Assembly (NCBI GenBank): GCA_041739525.1
Contig: JBGSNQ010000022.1
Location: 1-64,000, forward strand
Reading direction: 5' to 3'
DNA: 64,000 nucleotides
From: DATJGR01 sp041739525
Lineage (GTDB): Bacteria; Pseudomonadota; Gammaproteobacteria; Pseudomonadales; Azotimanducaceae
Position numbers and translations under genes: made by a program
Notes under the pieces: generated by a model
What the model saw: only the letters and a program-made list of their open reading frames with translations
Told to the model about the DNA's origin: nothing
Database searches by the model: none
Shown here: one piece after another, positions 43,701 through 51,692 of the stretch
How the letters are laid out: each line of letters starts with the position of its first letter
Numbering within the stretch: the stretch's first letter is position 1

Positions 43701-44480
43701 TTAGCTTGGGAATGGCGCCATCACGGCGGAAATGCCGCCATCCGGAACGAACTCCTGGCCGCTGATGAACTTCGATTCGTCTGATGCCAGGAACAACACC
43801 AGGTTCGCAATGTCGAGCGGCTCGCCGAGACGCTGTTGTACGGGCGGCGGCGAATTGGGCGCCTGCCGTCCCACCAGACCGGCGGCGACCAGCTTCGGCC
43901 CGATGCCGCGTACCATCGGCGTATCGATGCTGCCCGGGTGAATCGAGTTGCATCGGACGTTGTTCTTCTCGACCAGGCAGTGCACGGCCACTGCGCGCGT
44001 CAGCGCTTCAACCGCGCCCTTTGCCGCGCAATACGCCGTAACGTTGTGAACGCCGCGTTTCGAAGCGATCGATGCCATGTTGATGATCGAACCGCTGCCG
44101 CTCTTTGCCATCGCAGGCACCGCGTACTTACAGCCCAGGAACGTTCCGCCGGCGCTTACATCCATCTGCCGGCGATATTCGTCGTATGTCTGCGTCTCGA
44201 TGTTGCCCGGTTCCACGATACCGGCGTTGTTCACCAGCACGTGCAACGCGCCGTATTTCTTCACGACGTCTGCAATCAGCTCGATCCATTGGCCTTCATT
44301 GGCTACGTCGTGAAAGCGATACTCGCCGCCGATTGCGGCAGCAACGCTCGCGCCGCGCTCGCGATTCACGTCCGTTACGATCACGCGTGCACCTTCGCGC
44401 GCCATCAGCGTGGCGTCGGCTTCGCCTAACCCCATGGCGCCGCCGGTTACGATCGCCACTTTGCCGTCCATACGTCCCAT
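43701..44480 (-). CDS. SDR family oxidoreductase
   Basis: 259 residues, classical short-chain dehydrogenase. Cofactor loop TGGAMGLGEA near residue 13, NNAG at VNNAGIVEP, catalytic Ser in NMASIAS, and Tyr-x-x-x-Lys in AYCAAKGAVEAL. C-terminal DGGIS. The Asp of IVTDVNRER suggests NAD rather than NADP preference. Cytosolic alcohol/ketone interconversion; part of the minus-strand catabolic run. Confidence 0.93.
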   Translation of the reverse strand: MGRMDGKVAIVTGGAMGLGEADATLMAREGARVIVTDVNRERGASVAAAIGGEYRFHDVANEGQWIELIADVVKKYGALHVLVNNAGIVEPGNIETQTYDEYRRQMDVSAGGTFLGCKYAVPAMAKSGSGSIINMASIASKRGVHNVTAYCAAKGAVEALTRAVAVHCLVEKNNVRCNSIHPGSIDTPMVRGIGPKLVAAGLVGRQAPNSPPPVQQRLGEPLDIANLVLFLASDESKFISGQEFVPDGGISAVMAPFPS

Positions 44481-44516
44481 CGCCAGTCCCCTTAGTTGAA
44501 TTGGTTGCGTTGCCGG

Positions 44517-45338
44517 TTAGCGCCCCGCGCGGACGCGCTGCGGGTAACCGGGCGGGCGTTGACCGTTCTCGTCCACGATGCCGAACTCTTCGGCAAGATC
44601 TTCCACCCATTGAATCGTACCGCTGCGCTGCAGCAGATCGGGCGACGTAAGCAACGCGACTGCGGCGCGGCCAACGAACAACGGCGTTTGCGATTTCGAG
44701 AGATCCATGCTGCGTACTTTCGCCGCATCCTGAATGAACTCGGTCGATACTGAACCCGGATACAGCACTACGGCCGCCACGCCCTTCGGCTTCAGTTCGA
44801 TCGCCATGTCGGCGGTCAAACGATCCAATCCCGCCTTGCCGGCGCCATACGAACTCGAGAAGTGATAGCTCTGGCCCCCCGGAGACGAGACGTTGAGGAT
44901 CGCGGCGCCTGGTCCTGCGGCGAACAACAACTTTGCCGCGTGCCAGCTCGCAACGTAATGAGCTCGCAAGCCGATGCCCACCTGGTCGTCCCACACCTGG
45001 ATCGGATGATCCCAGAAGCCGCCGCCCCAGGCCGGTGGATCGGGGATCTTGTAGACGTTGTTCACCAGGTAGTCGATGTGTCCGGCTTCGCTGCCGATGT
45101 GCGCGAATGCGCGGGCGATGTCGGCGTCGTCACCGTGATCGCAACGAACCGCGCGTCCCACGCCACCAGCTTCCGTTACGAGCCGGGCGGTGGTGTCGAT
45201 GGTTCTCTCGCCATTGCCCGTCGTTCTGCCGGTTACGTATACGGTGCAGCCTCGTGCGCCCAGCGCGAGCGCGATGCCTTTGCCGACGCCGCGGCTGGCA
45301 CCGGTTACTACTGCAATCTTCCCAGTCAAAGCCGACAT
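44517..45338 (-). CDS. SDR family oxidoreductase (DHRS1-like)
   Basis: 273 residues from ATG 45338, with GAGGGAG upstream. TGASRGVGKGIALALGARG cofactor loop, VTGRT, NNVYKIPDPPAWGGGFWDHP, the unusual insertion typical of DHRS1-like proteins, Ser in NVSSPGG and the catalytic pair in SSSYGAGKAGLDRL. The C-terminal tail (GIVDENGQRPPGYPQRV) is longer than in classical SDRs. Upstream in-frame codons overlap the cupin gene and have no ribosome-binding site. Confidence 0.9.
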   Translation of the reverse strand: MSALTGKIAVVTGASRGVGKGIALALGARGCTVYVTGRTTGNGERTIDTTARLVTEAGGVGRAVRCDHGDDADIARAFAHIGSEAGHIDYLVNNVYKIPDPPAWGGGFWDHPIQVWDDQVGIGLRAHYVASWHAAKLLFAAGPGAAILNVSSPGGQSYHFSSSYGAGKAGLDRLTADMAIELKPKGVAAVVLYPGSVSTEFIQDAAKVRSMDLSKSQTPLFVGRAAVALLTSPDLLQRSGTIQWVEDLAEEFGIVDENGQRPPGYPQRVRAGR

Positions 45339-45408
45339 GTCGTCGCTCCCTCGTTTTGTCGGGGCGGGAGTATAACCAGTTCGAAGTGCGCGTCTGCGGA
45401 TCGTCGAT

Positions 45409-45807
45409 CTACGCGTTCTGAAACACGTACTCGACATCCGAGAACGAATCCGTTGCGAATACGTAGAGCAGACGCAGTACGTCGTCGCCCGTATTGCGCG
45501 CGCCGTGCCAGACGTTGCCTGGGATGAAGACGCTGGAGCCGGCGCGCAACGGTTGTTCGACTCCGTCGATGCTGACCACGCCTTCACCCGAGAGAACGTA
45601 GTAGATCTCTGCCTGCGCATGACGATGTGGAGTGAACGGATTCGGCTGGCCGCGGCCCACTTCGGTAACGCCGAGCGTGAGCTGTGACGTGGGCGTGCGA
45701 TCGCCGCTCAGCAGCGTTCGCCACACGATCGTGCCGCGAATCGCATCGTCCCATCCTTCAAGCTCGCAATCCGCTTCGTGCACCACCGTGCCTCGCAACG
45801 CGCTCAT
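45409..45807 (-). CDS. Cupin domain protein
   Basis: 132 residues, single cupin. Motif 1: HRHAQAEIYYVLSGEGVV with two His and a Glu. Motif 2: VFIPGNVWHGARNTG with the third His. A metal-dependent small enzyme or sensor, common beside Rieske and SDR genes in aromatic or terpenoid pathways. Follows the SDR at 45833 on the same strand (25 bp) and precedes the DHRS1-like SDR by 70 bp. Confidence 0.9.
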   Translation of the reverse strand: MSALRGTVVHEADCELEGWDDAIRGTIVWRTLLSGDRTPTSQLTLGVTEVGRGQPNPFTPHRHAQAEIYYVLSGEGVVSIDGVEQPLRAGSSVFIPGNVWHGARNTGDDVLRLLYVFATDSFSDVEYVFQNA

Positions 45808-45832
45808 GGGAACGTCTCCCTGAAATGTGTCG

Positions 45833-46666
45833 TCAGATGCCGCTCTTGCCGGCTTCGCGGACCATCGGCCGATACTTGTCGAATGCCGGCGCCGCGGCGG
45901 TGGAACCGGTGGTCGAGCCCGCGTCGGTCGTCAATGTGTGGCCGTTGGTGTAACCCGATTCGTCGCTCGCGAGCCACAACGCGGCGTTAGCAACGTCTTC
46001 GGCCACGCCGGGGCGGTCGAGCAGGGGAGAGTTCTTCGCAAGCATGCGCTTGGTTGCTTCGATCGCCGTGTGGTCGCCCGACAATCCGGCGACCATGGCC
46101 GTCGCCATGCCGGCAGGCGCAATCGCATTGACGCGAATGCCGTAGCGGCACAACTCGGCGGCGACGTTTTTGGTGAGTCCGATGACGGCGTGCTTCGCCG
46201 CGCAATACGCGTGCGGTCCGAGCCCTCCCATGATGCCGGCGGTGCTCGCCATGCTGATGATCGAACCCTGCTTGCGCGGCTGCATCACGCGCGCCGCGTG
46301 TTTCATGCCGTAGAACACGCCGTTGAGCAGCACGTCCACCGTGGCGGCCCACTCGTTTGCCGGCGTCGTTGCAATCGGGCCGACCGCGCCGACGATGCCG
46401 GCGTTGTTGAACATGATGTCGAGCGCGCCGAACTCGCTTACGGCGCGATCGACGAGTGCGGCGATGTCACGCTCGCTCGTTACGTTGCATTCAAGGCACA
46501 CGGCCGCGGCGCCGAGTTCCTTCGCAAGCGAGGCAACAGGGTCAAGTTGTATGTCGCCCAGCACTACGCGACATCCTTCCGCCACGAAACGGCGCGCCGA
46601 CGCTGCACCGAATCCGCTGGCGGCGCCGGTAATGGCGGCCACTTTTCCTTCCAGTCGTCCTGCCAT
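45833..46666 (-). CDS. SDR family oxidoreductase
   Basis: 277 residues from ATG 46666, with GGGGAGA upstream. TGAASGFGAASARRF loop, NNAGIVGAVGP, Ser in MASTAGIMGG and Tyr-Lys in AYCAAKHAVIGLTK. LGDI at the end of strand 2 suggests NAD preference. The C-terminus TLTTDAGSTTGS is usual. It lies between the Rieske oxygenase and the cupin on the same strand; a diol or alcohol dehydrogenation following hydroxylation is a reasonable guess. Confidence 0.93.
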   Translation of the reverse strand: MAGRLEGKVAAITGAASGFGAASARRFVAEGCRVVLGDIQLDPVASLAKELGAAAVCLECNVTSERDIAALVDRAVSEFGALDIMFNNAGIVGAVGPIATTPANEWAATVDVLLNGVFYGMKHAARVMQPRKQGSIISMASTAGIMGGLGPHAYCAAKHAVIGLTKNVAAELCRYGIRVNAIAPAGMATAMVAGLSGDHTAIEATKRMLAKNSPLLDRPGVAEDVANAALWLASDESGYTNGHTLTTDAGSTTGSTAAAPAFDKYRPMVREAGKSGI

Positions 46667-46713
46667 GATCTCTCCCCAAATGTTCAGTGGCCGCGCAGCA
46701 TATCCCAACGATG

Positions 46714-48102
46714 CTACCGTGGCGCGATCTGCAGATAGTCGTCCAACGTCATGTGAAAACGGCGAATGCGCGCTTCCTGATAGTTGCCGAGCGTCTGGCC
46801 CGCTTTGCGCGACGCCTTGATGCCGGCGCGCTGGCGTTTGAAATTCTCGGTGTCCTGGTCGAGCACGTATGCAAGCCCCGTGGCTACGAATGCCGGCACG
46901 CTCATGTACGAGTCGTCGATGCCGAGTTTGATCACCGGCGAAGGCTTCGGACGCGGTCCGTGTTCCGGTACCGGCTGCAGCAACAGGATTTCGTGCAGGG
47001 TGTGATCGACGTCGAGTGGTCTGAAGCGATACACCAGCGGAATGCCGATGCCGGGAAAGAAGCAGGCATTCGGGAACAGGTGGTACTCGATCGAGTCGAG
47101 CAACTGGCTGGTGCTGACGTTGCTCAGGTCCACACCCATTCGCCGGCCAAGGCGTTCACGTGTCAGCTGCGCATGACGTTCGCGCGCACCGACACCGTCC
47201 GGCAGATCCTTCGGATCGTGCCCGAGCGCTGCGAACAGTTCCGCTTCAGTGAGTTGCTTGCGCAGATGCGGACTCGGGTAACCGATCGTATGCACGAATC
47301 GCGTCACGTTGGTTCCGAAGATGTCGTACTGCGCGTTTGCATCGCCGGCTGTCCGCAAGCCTTCGGGATGGGTTGCCAGCACGTGGTACGCCTCGAGGAA
47401 ACCCTCGACCACCATCTTCCAGTTGCCCGGCAGGATCTTCTCCATGTGCAGGCTCACGTAGCGATCCTCGAGCGGCCACTCGGCGAAGTGTTCAGGAAGC
47501 ACCTGCAGATATTCCGTCAGCGGTGGTGCGGACGGGTCGAGATTCACGAAAACGAACCCACCCCAACTGCCGCTCTGTACTTCCGTCAGGCGGAACGTTT
47601 CGTCGTTGACGTGCGGAAAATCCCAACGACACGGAATTTCCCGTAGCGAACCGTCGAGGTGCCACGACATGCCATGGAACGGGCACCGCAGGAACTGCTT
47701 GCCGCTGCCGCTCGATCCCGCCTCGCAGAACTGCATGCCGCGGTGTGGGCAGGAATTCACGAACGCTTTGATCGTGTCCGGCGCAGTTCTGAACACCAGC
47801 ACCGAATACGGACCGACGTCGTACACCACGTAGTCGCCGACGTTCGGAATGTGTTCTTCGCGACAAGCCCATTGCCACGTGCGCGACCACATCTGCTCGA
47901 TCTCGGCGTCGTAGAACGCCTGCGACGTGTAACGAGCGAACGGAATGTCGGCGTCGCCGAGAAACGTATAGGCCTCCGCCGTTAGTGCGGCGGGTGCGGC
48001 AACCGCATCGCGCAGGATGATGTCCTTGGTGCTTGGCCCGGGGCAGCGGGCGGAGCCCGGCGGCAGTGCGAGGTCGCCGGGTCGGGTCAGGTCGTACGGC
48101 AT
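46714..48102 (-). CDS. Rieske non-heme iron oxygenase, alpha subunit
   Basis: 462 residues from ATG 48102. Rieske [2Fe-2S] ligands C118-x-H120 (CPHRG) and C140-x2-H143 (CPFHG). The catalytic domain has GNWKMVVEGFLEAYHVLATHPEG with the two Fe(II) His residues and QLLDSIEYHLFPN with the likely third ligand and bridging region. Aromatic-ring-hydroxylating dioxygenase type (or a demethylase). No beta subunit, ferredoxin or reductase gene lies adjacent, so electron donors must come from elsewhere. It opens the minus-strand run and is divergent from a SnoaL-like gene. Confidence 0.93.
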   Translation of the reverse strand: MPYDLTRPGDLALPPGSARCPGPSTKDIILRDAVAAPAALTAEAYTFLGDADIPFARYTSQAFYDAEIEQMWSRTWQWACREEHIPNVGDYVVYDVGPYSVLVFRTAPDTIKAFVNSCPHRGMQFCEAGSSGSGKQFLRCPFHGMSWHLDGSLREIPCRWDFPHVNDETFRLTEVQSGSWGGFVFVNLDPSAPPLTEYLQVLPEHFAEWPLEDRYVSLHMEKILPGNWKMVVEGFLEAYHVLATHPEGLRTAGDANAQYDIFGTNVTRFVHTIGYPSPHLRKQLTEAELFAALGHDPKDLPDGVGARERHAQLTRERLGRRMGVDLSNVSTSQLLDSIEYHLFPNACFFPGIGIPLVYRFRPLDVDHTLHEILLLQPVPEHGPRPKPSPVIKLGIDDSYMSVPAFVATGLAYVLDQDTENFKRQRAGIKASRKAGQTLGNYQEARIRRFHMTLDDYLQIAPR

Positions 48103-48239
48103 TTCGAATCCTTGGCAATGTCCGGCGCGAGACGTTGCGACCGGTCGGCGACAACGATGCCGAGGCGGCGTCCGGTATGCAAACGACAGCTCCAAATTCG
48201 CCCTTTATGATTGGCGGAAGAAACTCGACGGAGACGGAG

Positions 48240-48731
48240 ATGGACGATTTGCAGCGGCTGCTCGACGAGGCCGCCATCGGCCGCGTACTGGCGCAGTACT
48301 GTCGCGGTGTGGACCGCGGCGACGAAGCGTTGATTCGAGACGCGTATTGGGAGGATGCAACGGACGAACACGGCACGTACAAAGGCAGCGGACATGCGTT
48401 CGCGGGTTTCGTCGTGAAAGCGCTCAACGCCCACGCGCTCGCCACGCAGCACACCATGCAGCAGACGATCGTCGATCTGCGCGATAAAACGGCGTTCGTC
48501 GAGAGTTATGTGCTGGCAAGGCACAAGGTGAGCCGCGACGGACAGCTGATACTGGAAACGTTCGGCGGCCGCTACGTCGACCGGTTCGAGAAGCGCAACG
48601 GCGAATGGCGCATCGCGCACCGCCAGGTCATTCACGACTGGAGCAAGATCGAACCGATCGCGAAGGAGTATCCGAGCGAAGCGTTCGAACACGGCCTGCG
48701 CAATTCCAACGATGCGTCCTATCGGCGTTGA
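48240..48731 (+). CDS. SnoaL-like / NTF2-fold protein
   Basis: 163 residues from ATG 48240, with GGAGACGGAG upstream. MDDLQRLLDEAAIGRVLAQYCRGVDRGDEALI and WEDATDEHGTYKGSG, then YVDRFEKRNGEWRIAHRQVIHDW, the standard SnoaL_4/NTF2 layout: a cone-shaped barrel with a helix pair. Members are often ring-hydroxylating accessory or steroid-isomerase-like enzymes. Divergent from the Rieske gene across 137 bp. Confidence 0.88.
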   Translation: MDDLQRLLDEAAIGRVLAQYCRGVDRGDEALIRDAYWEDATDEHGTYKGSGHAFAGFVVKALNAHALATQHTMQQTIVDLRDKTAFVESYVLARHKVSRDGQLILETFGGRYVDRFEKRNGEWRIAHRQVIHDWSKIEPIAKEYPSEAFEHGLRNSNDASYRR

Positions 48732-48741
48732 TGCCGCGGCA

Positions 48742-49263
48742 TCAGCGTCGACGTAGTTCGTCGCGTCGGCTCGACAGATCGTCGGCGCCGCGCGCGCCGC
48801 GTAGTGCTTGCGGGGCGGTACGGAAGAAGCCGTCTGCAGCGGCATCGGTGCGCGCCCAGTCGTTCACTTCTGCGCGAAACGCGATCTTCCAGACCCCCTT
48901 TCGGCGTTCGTAGCGGTCGACATATCGCCCCGCGATGAACAGGTCTTTGTCGACGCCGTCCTCGACAATGCGATGGAATGCCTGGAAGTAGATCTCGCCG
49001 AACGCGACCTCGGCCTCGAGATCGATGTTCATCTGGCCGATGAGGTGATGATTCGCGCGGTGATCGCGCAGAGCGCGCATAGCAAACGGAACGAACTGCC
49101 GCGCCGAACCGCGATAGAAGCCGTAGTCCACCTGCGCATCGTCGAAGAAAACCGATCCGAGCAGTTCCGCATCCAGCCTGTCGAGACCGCGCATGTAGCG
49201 CTGCGACAGGGTACGGATGGTTTCCGTTGCAAGCAGTGCATCGATGTCGGCCGGGTCGCTCAT
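48742..49263 (-). CDS. SnoaL-like / NTF2-fold protein
   Basis: 173 residues from ATG 49263, with GGAGA upstream. DIDALLATETIRTLSQRYMRGLDRLDAELLGSVFFDDAQVDYGFYRGSA, then GRYVDRYERRKGVWKIAFRAEVNDW. It is clearly related to the SnoaL-like protein encoded next to it (48240-48731), and the two genes are convergent (11 bp), which suggests an old duplication with inversion. Divergent from the P450 gene. Confidence 0.88.
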   Translation of the reverse strand: MSDPADIDALLATETIRTLSQRYMRGLDRLDAELLGSVFFDDAQVDYGFYRGSARQFVPFAMRALRDHRANHHLIGQMNIDLEAEVAFGEIYFQAFHRIVEDGVDKDLFIAGRYVDRYERRKGVWKIAFRAEVNDWARTDAAADGFFRTAPQALRGARGADDLSSRRDELRRR

Positions 49264-49438
49264 GGTTCTCCGCTCATGGTTCTCTAAGGGTTGAACTGGG
49301 TGGTGGTTCGCGCGTCGCCGTACCGTCCCAATCTGCGCGCGGCGCGTCAAGGTGATCGTGCTATCGCCGTGCGGCCGCGGCGCACGCATACTCGACCGGC
49401 GCCGGTCGTATGGCGCGCTTCGGATCGAGTGAGGGCCC

Positions 49439-50758
49439 ATGACGAAGACACCGAATCACGCGCTCAGCGCGATGCAATGCCCGGTGCATCTGGGCGACGT
49501 CGACTTGTTTGCGCCGGGTGCGCAGGAACACTGGTACGAGGCATACGAGATACTGCATCGCGAAGCGCCCGTGTTGCGCCTGCCCGGTGAAGGTCCCACG
49601 CCCGGCAGCGACGGTTACATCCTCACCAAGTACGCCGACATCGCGCTGGTGGTGCGCGACCCCGTGCGGTTCCCGCCGACGCTTTCGCTCGCGGTCGACC
49701 AACTGAAACAATCCGGCTTGCCTCCGGAACAGTTACCTCAGACGAATGCGATGATCGCGTCGATGATGACGCTGCGCCCAACGATTGAACTGTGGCGCGC
49801 GCACCGGCAGGAGCTGACGGATCCGTGGGTCGGCCCCGGCGCCGATCGACACACCGCGATGATCACGCGGTGTGTCGACGAACTCATCGACGCCTGGATC
49901 GATCGCGGCGAAGTGGAGTTCATTTCCGAATTCGCGCGGCCGCTGCCGCAGCGGGTGATGGCGAACGTGCTGGGGTTTCCCGAAGAAGATATTCCGCGGC
50001 TGGCGGAGTGGGGCACGGCGCAGGTGAAGGCCTTCGTTTACGGCCGCGGACACCGCAATCTGCTGACGAAGGAACAGGTCACCGAACAGTTCGCGTTGCT
50101 CGACGGTTTCAAGGAATACGTGAACGACCATGTGCAAATGAAACGCCGGCAACCGAAAGACGACATGATCAGCTTCCTCACGCAGGTCACTTACAGCGCG
50201 CTCGGCCGCAAGCTGACCGACCTCGAGATCAACGGCGTGGTGTACGCGATGATCATCGGTGGCCTCGAAACCACGCAGTACGCGCTCGAAGAACAGGCCC
50301 AGCTGTTGTGCGAACGGCCCGGTGTGTTCGCGGCGGTGAAGAACGATCGCAACACGCTGCGACATTTCATCGAAGAAGGCATGCGGCTGCGTTCTCCCAC
50401 GCAAGGTCTGTCGACCCGGATCACGAGCCAGGACGAAGTGTTCCAGGGCGTGAAAGTGCCGGCCGGCTCGCAACTGCATCTGCGCTGGGCCGCAGCCAAC
50501 ATCGATGCGGACGAATTCGAATGTCCGCATGAACTGCAGCTCGACCGCAAAGCCGTGAGTCGCCACCTGACGTTTTCTGCAGGGCCACGCGTGTGTCCCG
50601 GTGCCGGAATCTCGCGGCTGGAGCAAACCATCGCGTGGTCGCGCCTGTTCGATCGGCTGAACACCATCGAATACGCGCCCGGGAACACCTTCATGCATCA
50701 GCCCGGCATCATGCTCGGCACGCTGGAACTGAAGCTGCGATTCGAGAAAGCGACTTAG
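49439..50758 (+). CDS. Cytochrome P450
   Basis: 439 residues, soluble class I type. I-helix motif IIGGLETTQYAL, ExxR in EEGMRLRSP, and heme loop FSAGPRVCPGAGISRLE with Cys386 as heme ligand. Ferredoxin and ferredoxin reductase genes are not adjacent. Likely hydroxylates a hydrophobic cyclic compound. ATG 49439 follows GAGGGCCC. The stop overlaps the convergent ThuA-like stop by 4 bp. Confidence 0.94.
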   Translation: MTKTPNHALSAMQCPVHLGDVDLFAPGAQEHWYEAYEILHREAPVLRLPGEGPTPGSDGYILTKYADIALVVRDPVRFPPTLSLAVDQLKQSGLPPEQLPQTNAMIASMMTLRPTIELWRAHRQELTDPWVGPGADRHTAMITRCVDELIDAWIDRGEVEFISEFARPLPQRVMANVLGFPEEDIPRLAEWGTAQVKAFVYGRGHRNLLTKEQVTEQFALLDGFKEYVNDHVQMKRRQPKDDMISFLTQVTYSALGRKLTDLEINGVVYAMIIGGLETTQYALEEQAQLLCERPGVFAAVKNDRNTLRHFIEEGMRLRSPTQGLSTRITSQDEVFQGVKVPAGSQLHLRWAAANIDADEFECPHELQLDRKAVSRHLTFSAGPRVCPGAGISRLEQTIAWSRLFDRLNTIEYAPGNTFMHQPGIMLGTLELKLRFEKAT

Positions 50759-51594
50759 CCGTTTCTGGATCTCGTGCGTGCCCACTCGCGCGCTTCGGCG
50801 GACGACACCCAACGCAGCGCGTTATGCAGCAGCCGGCGGAAGCCGGGATTCGCGAAAGCCTGCGGTCCGTCGCCGACATCGGAGACCACCACGGGGCTGT
50901 TCACCGCCGCGTTCGCCCACACTATCAGGTTGCTGCCGGGTGGATGATCCCAATCCGCCTGCTCCTGCCTGGGTGCGAGCGGCGGCGGAGTGAAGTTGTT
51001 GGCGGCAAAATCGTATTGACCGCGCAACAGCGGCACCACGCGCGATTCGTAATTGGCCGTCTTCAGGTAGATCTCGTCCGTGATCTCGAAGCCGTCTTCG
51101 AGTCCCGCGAGCACCGGATGCACTCCGGCGGGCACCAGCTTCAGATTCGGGTTCGGAAACGGTCCATGCCCGCCGCGATAGCCGGAACCGGGCACTTCGA
51201 CTCCGTCGAGCAGACCGCGCTTCAGCATGAATGACGAACCGGAGATGCGCCGCCACAGCGGCCAGTTCGGCCACGATACGGTTGCATGATTCAGCATCAC
51301 GATGCCGGTGCTGCGTTCGAGCAACGCTTCGATGGCTTGCCGATAGGCAGGGGCAGGGTTGCCTTGGCTGTCGGCGCCGTCGTGCGTCAAGCCGATGCCC
51401 GGGATACCGCTCATGTCGTAGAACAACACGCAGTCGTAGGCACCGACGTGTTCCGGCGCCAACAGCACTTGCGCAGCGGGCTGCTGCACGAGTGTGGCGT
51501 TCAGGCCTTTCATCGAGGCGAACATTGCAAGAAAGGCGTTGTGATCGAAGTCGTGTCCCTTCGAGACGATCAACACGCGTACAGAATCGGCCAT
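50755..51594 (-). CDS. ThuA-like domain protein
   Basis: 279 residues. RVLIVSKGHDFDHNAFLAMFASMKGLNATLVQQP at the N-terminus, YDCVLFYDMSGIPGIG, GIVMLNHATVSWPNWPLWRRISG, FEITDEIYLKTANY and HPPGSNLIVWANAAVNSPVVVSDVGDG: a class I glutamine-amidotransferase-like fold as in ThuA (trehalose utilisation) proteins. The active-site Cys of true amidotransferases is absent. Probably a carbohydrate-related enzyme or binding protein. Divergent from the membrane-split hydrolase. Confidence 0.85.
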   Translation of the reverse strand: MADSVRVLIVSKGHDFDHNAFLAMFASMKGLNATLVQQPAAQVLLAPEHVGAYDCVLFYDMSGIPGIGLTHDGADSQGNPAPAYRQAIEALLERSTGIVMLNHATVSWPNWPLWRRISGSSFMLKRGLLDGVEVPGSGYRGGHGPFPNPNLKLVPAGVHPVLAGLEDGFEITDEIYLKTANYESRVVPLLRGQYDFAANNFTPPPLAPRQEQADWDHPPGSNLIVWANAAVNSPVVVSDVGDGPQAFANPGFRRLLHNALRWVSSAEAREWARTRSRNG

Positions 51595-51638
51595 AGCGTT
51601 ACTCCCCGTTGTCGTCGATGTTATGGCAGAGTGATTTC

Positions 51639-51675
51639 GGCTCCAACATCTGCTCCAAAATCGGCTCCAAGATCT
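51639..51675 (+). repeat. Three imperfect 11-13 bp tandem repeats
   Basis: GGCTCCAACATCT, GCTCCAAAATC and GGCTCCAAGATCT follow each other in the intergenic region between the divergent ThuA-like and hydrolase genes. They could be an operator or a replication-slippage product. Confidence 0.5.
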
Positions 51676-51692
51676 GGGAAGGGGAACGCGCA

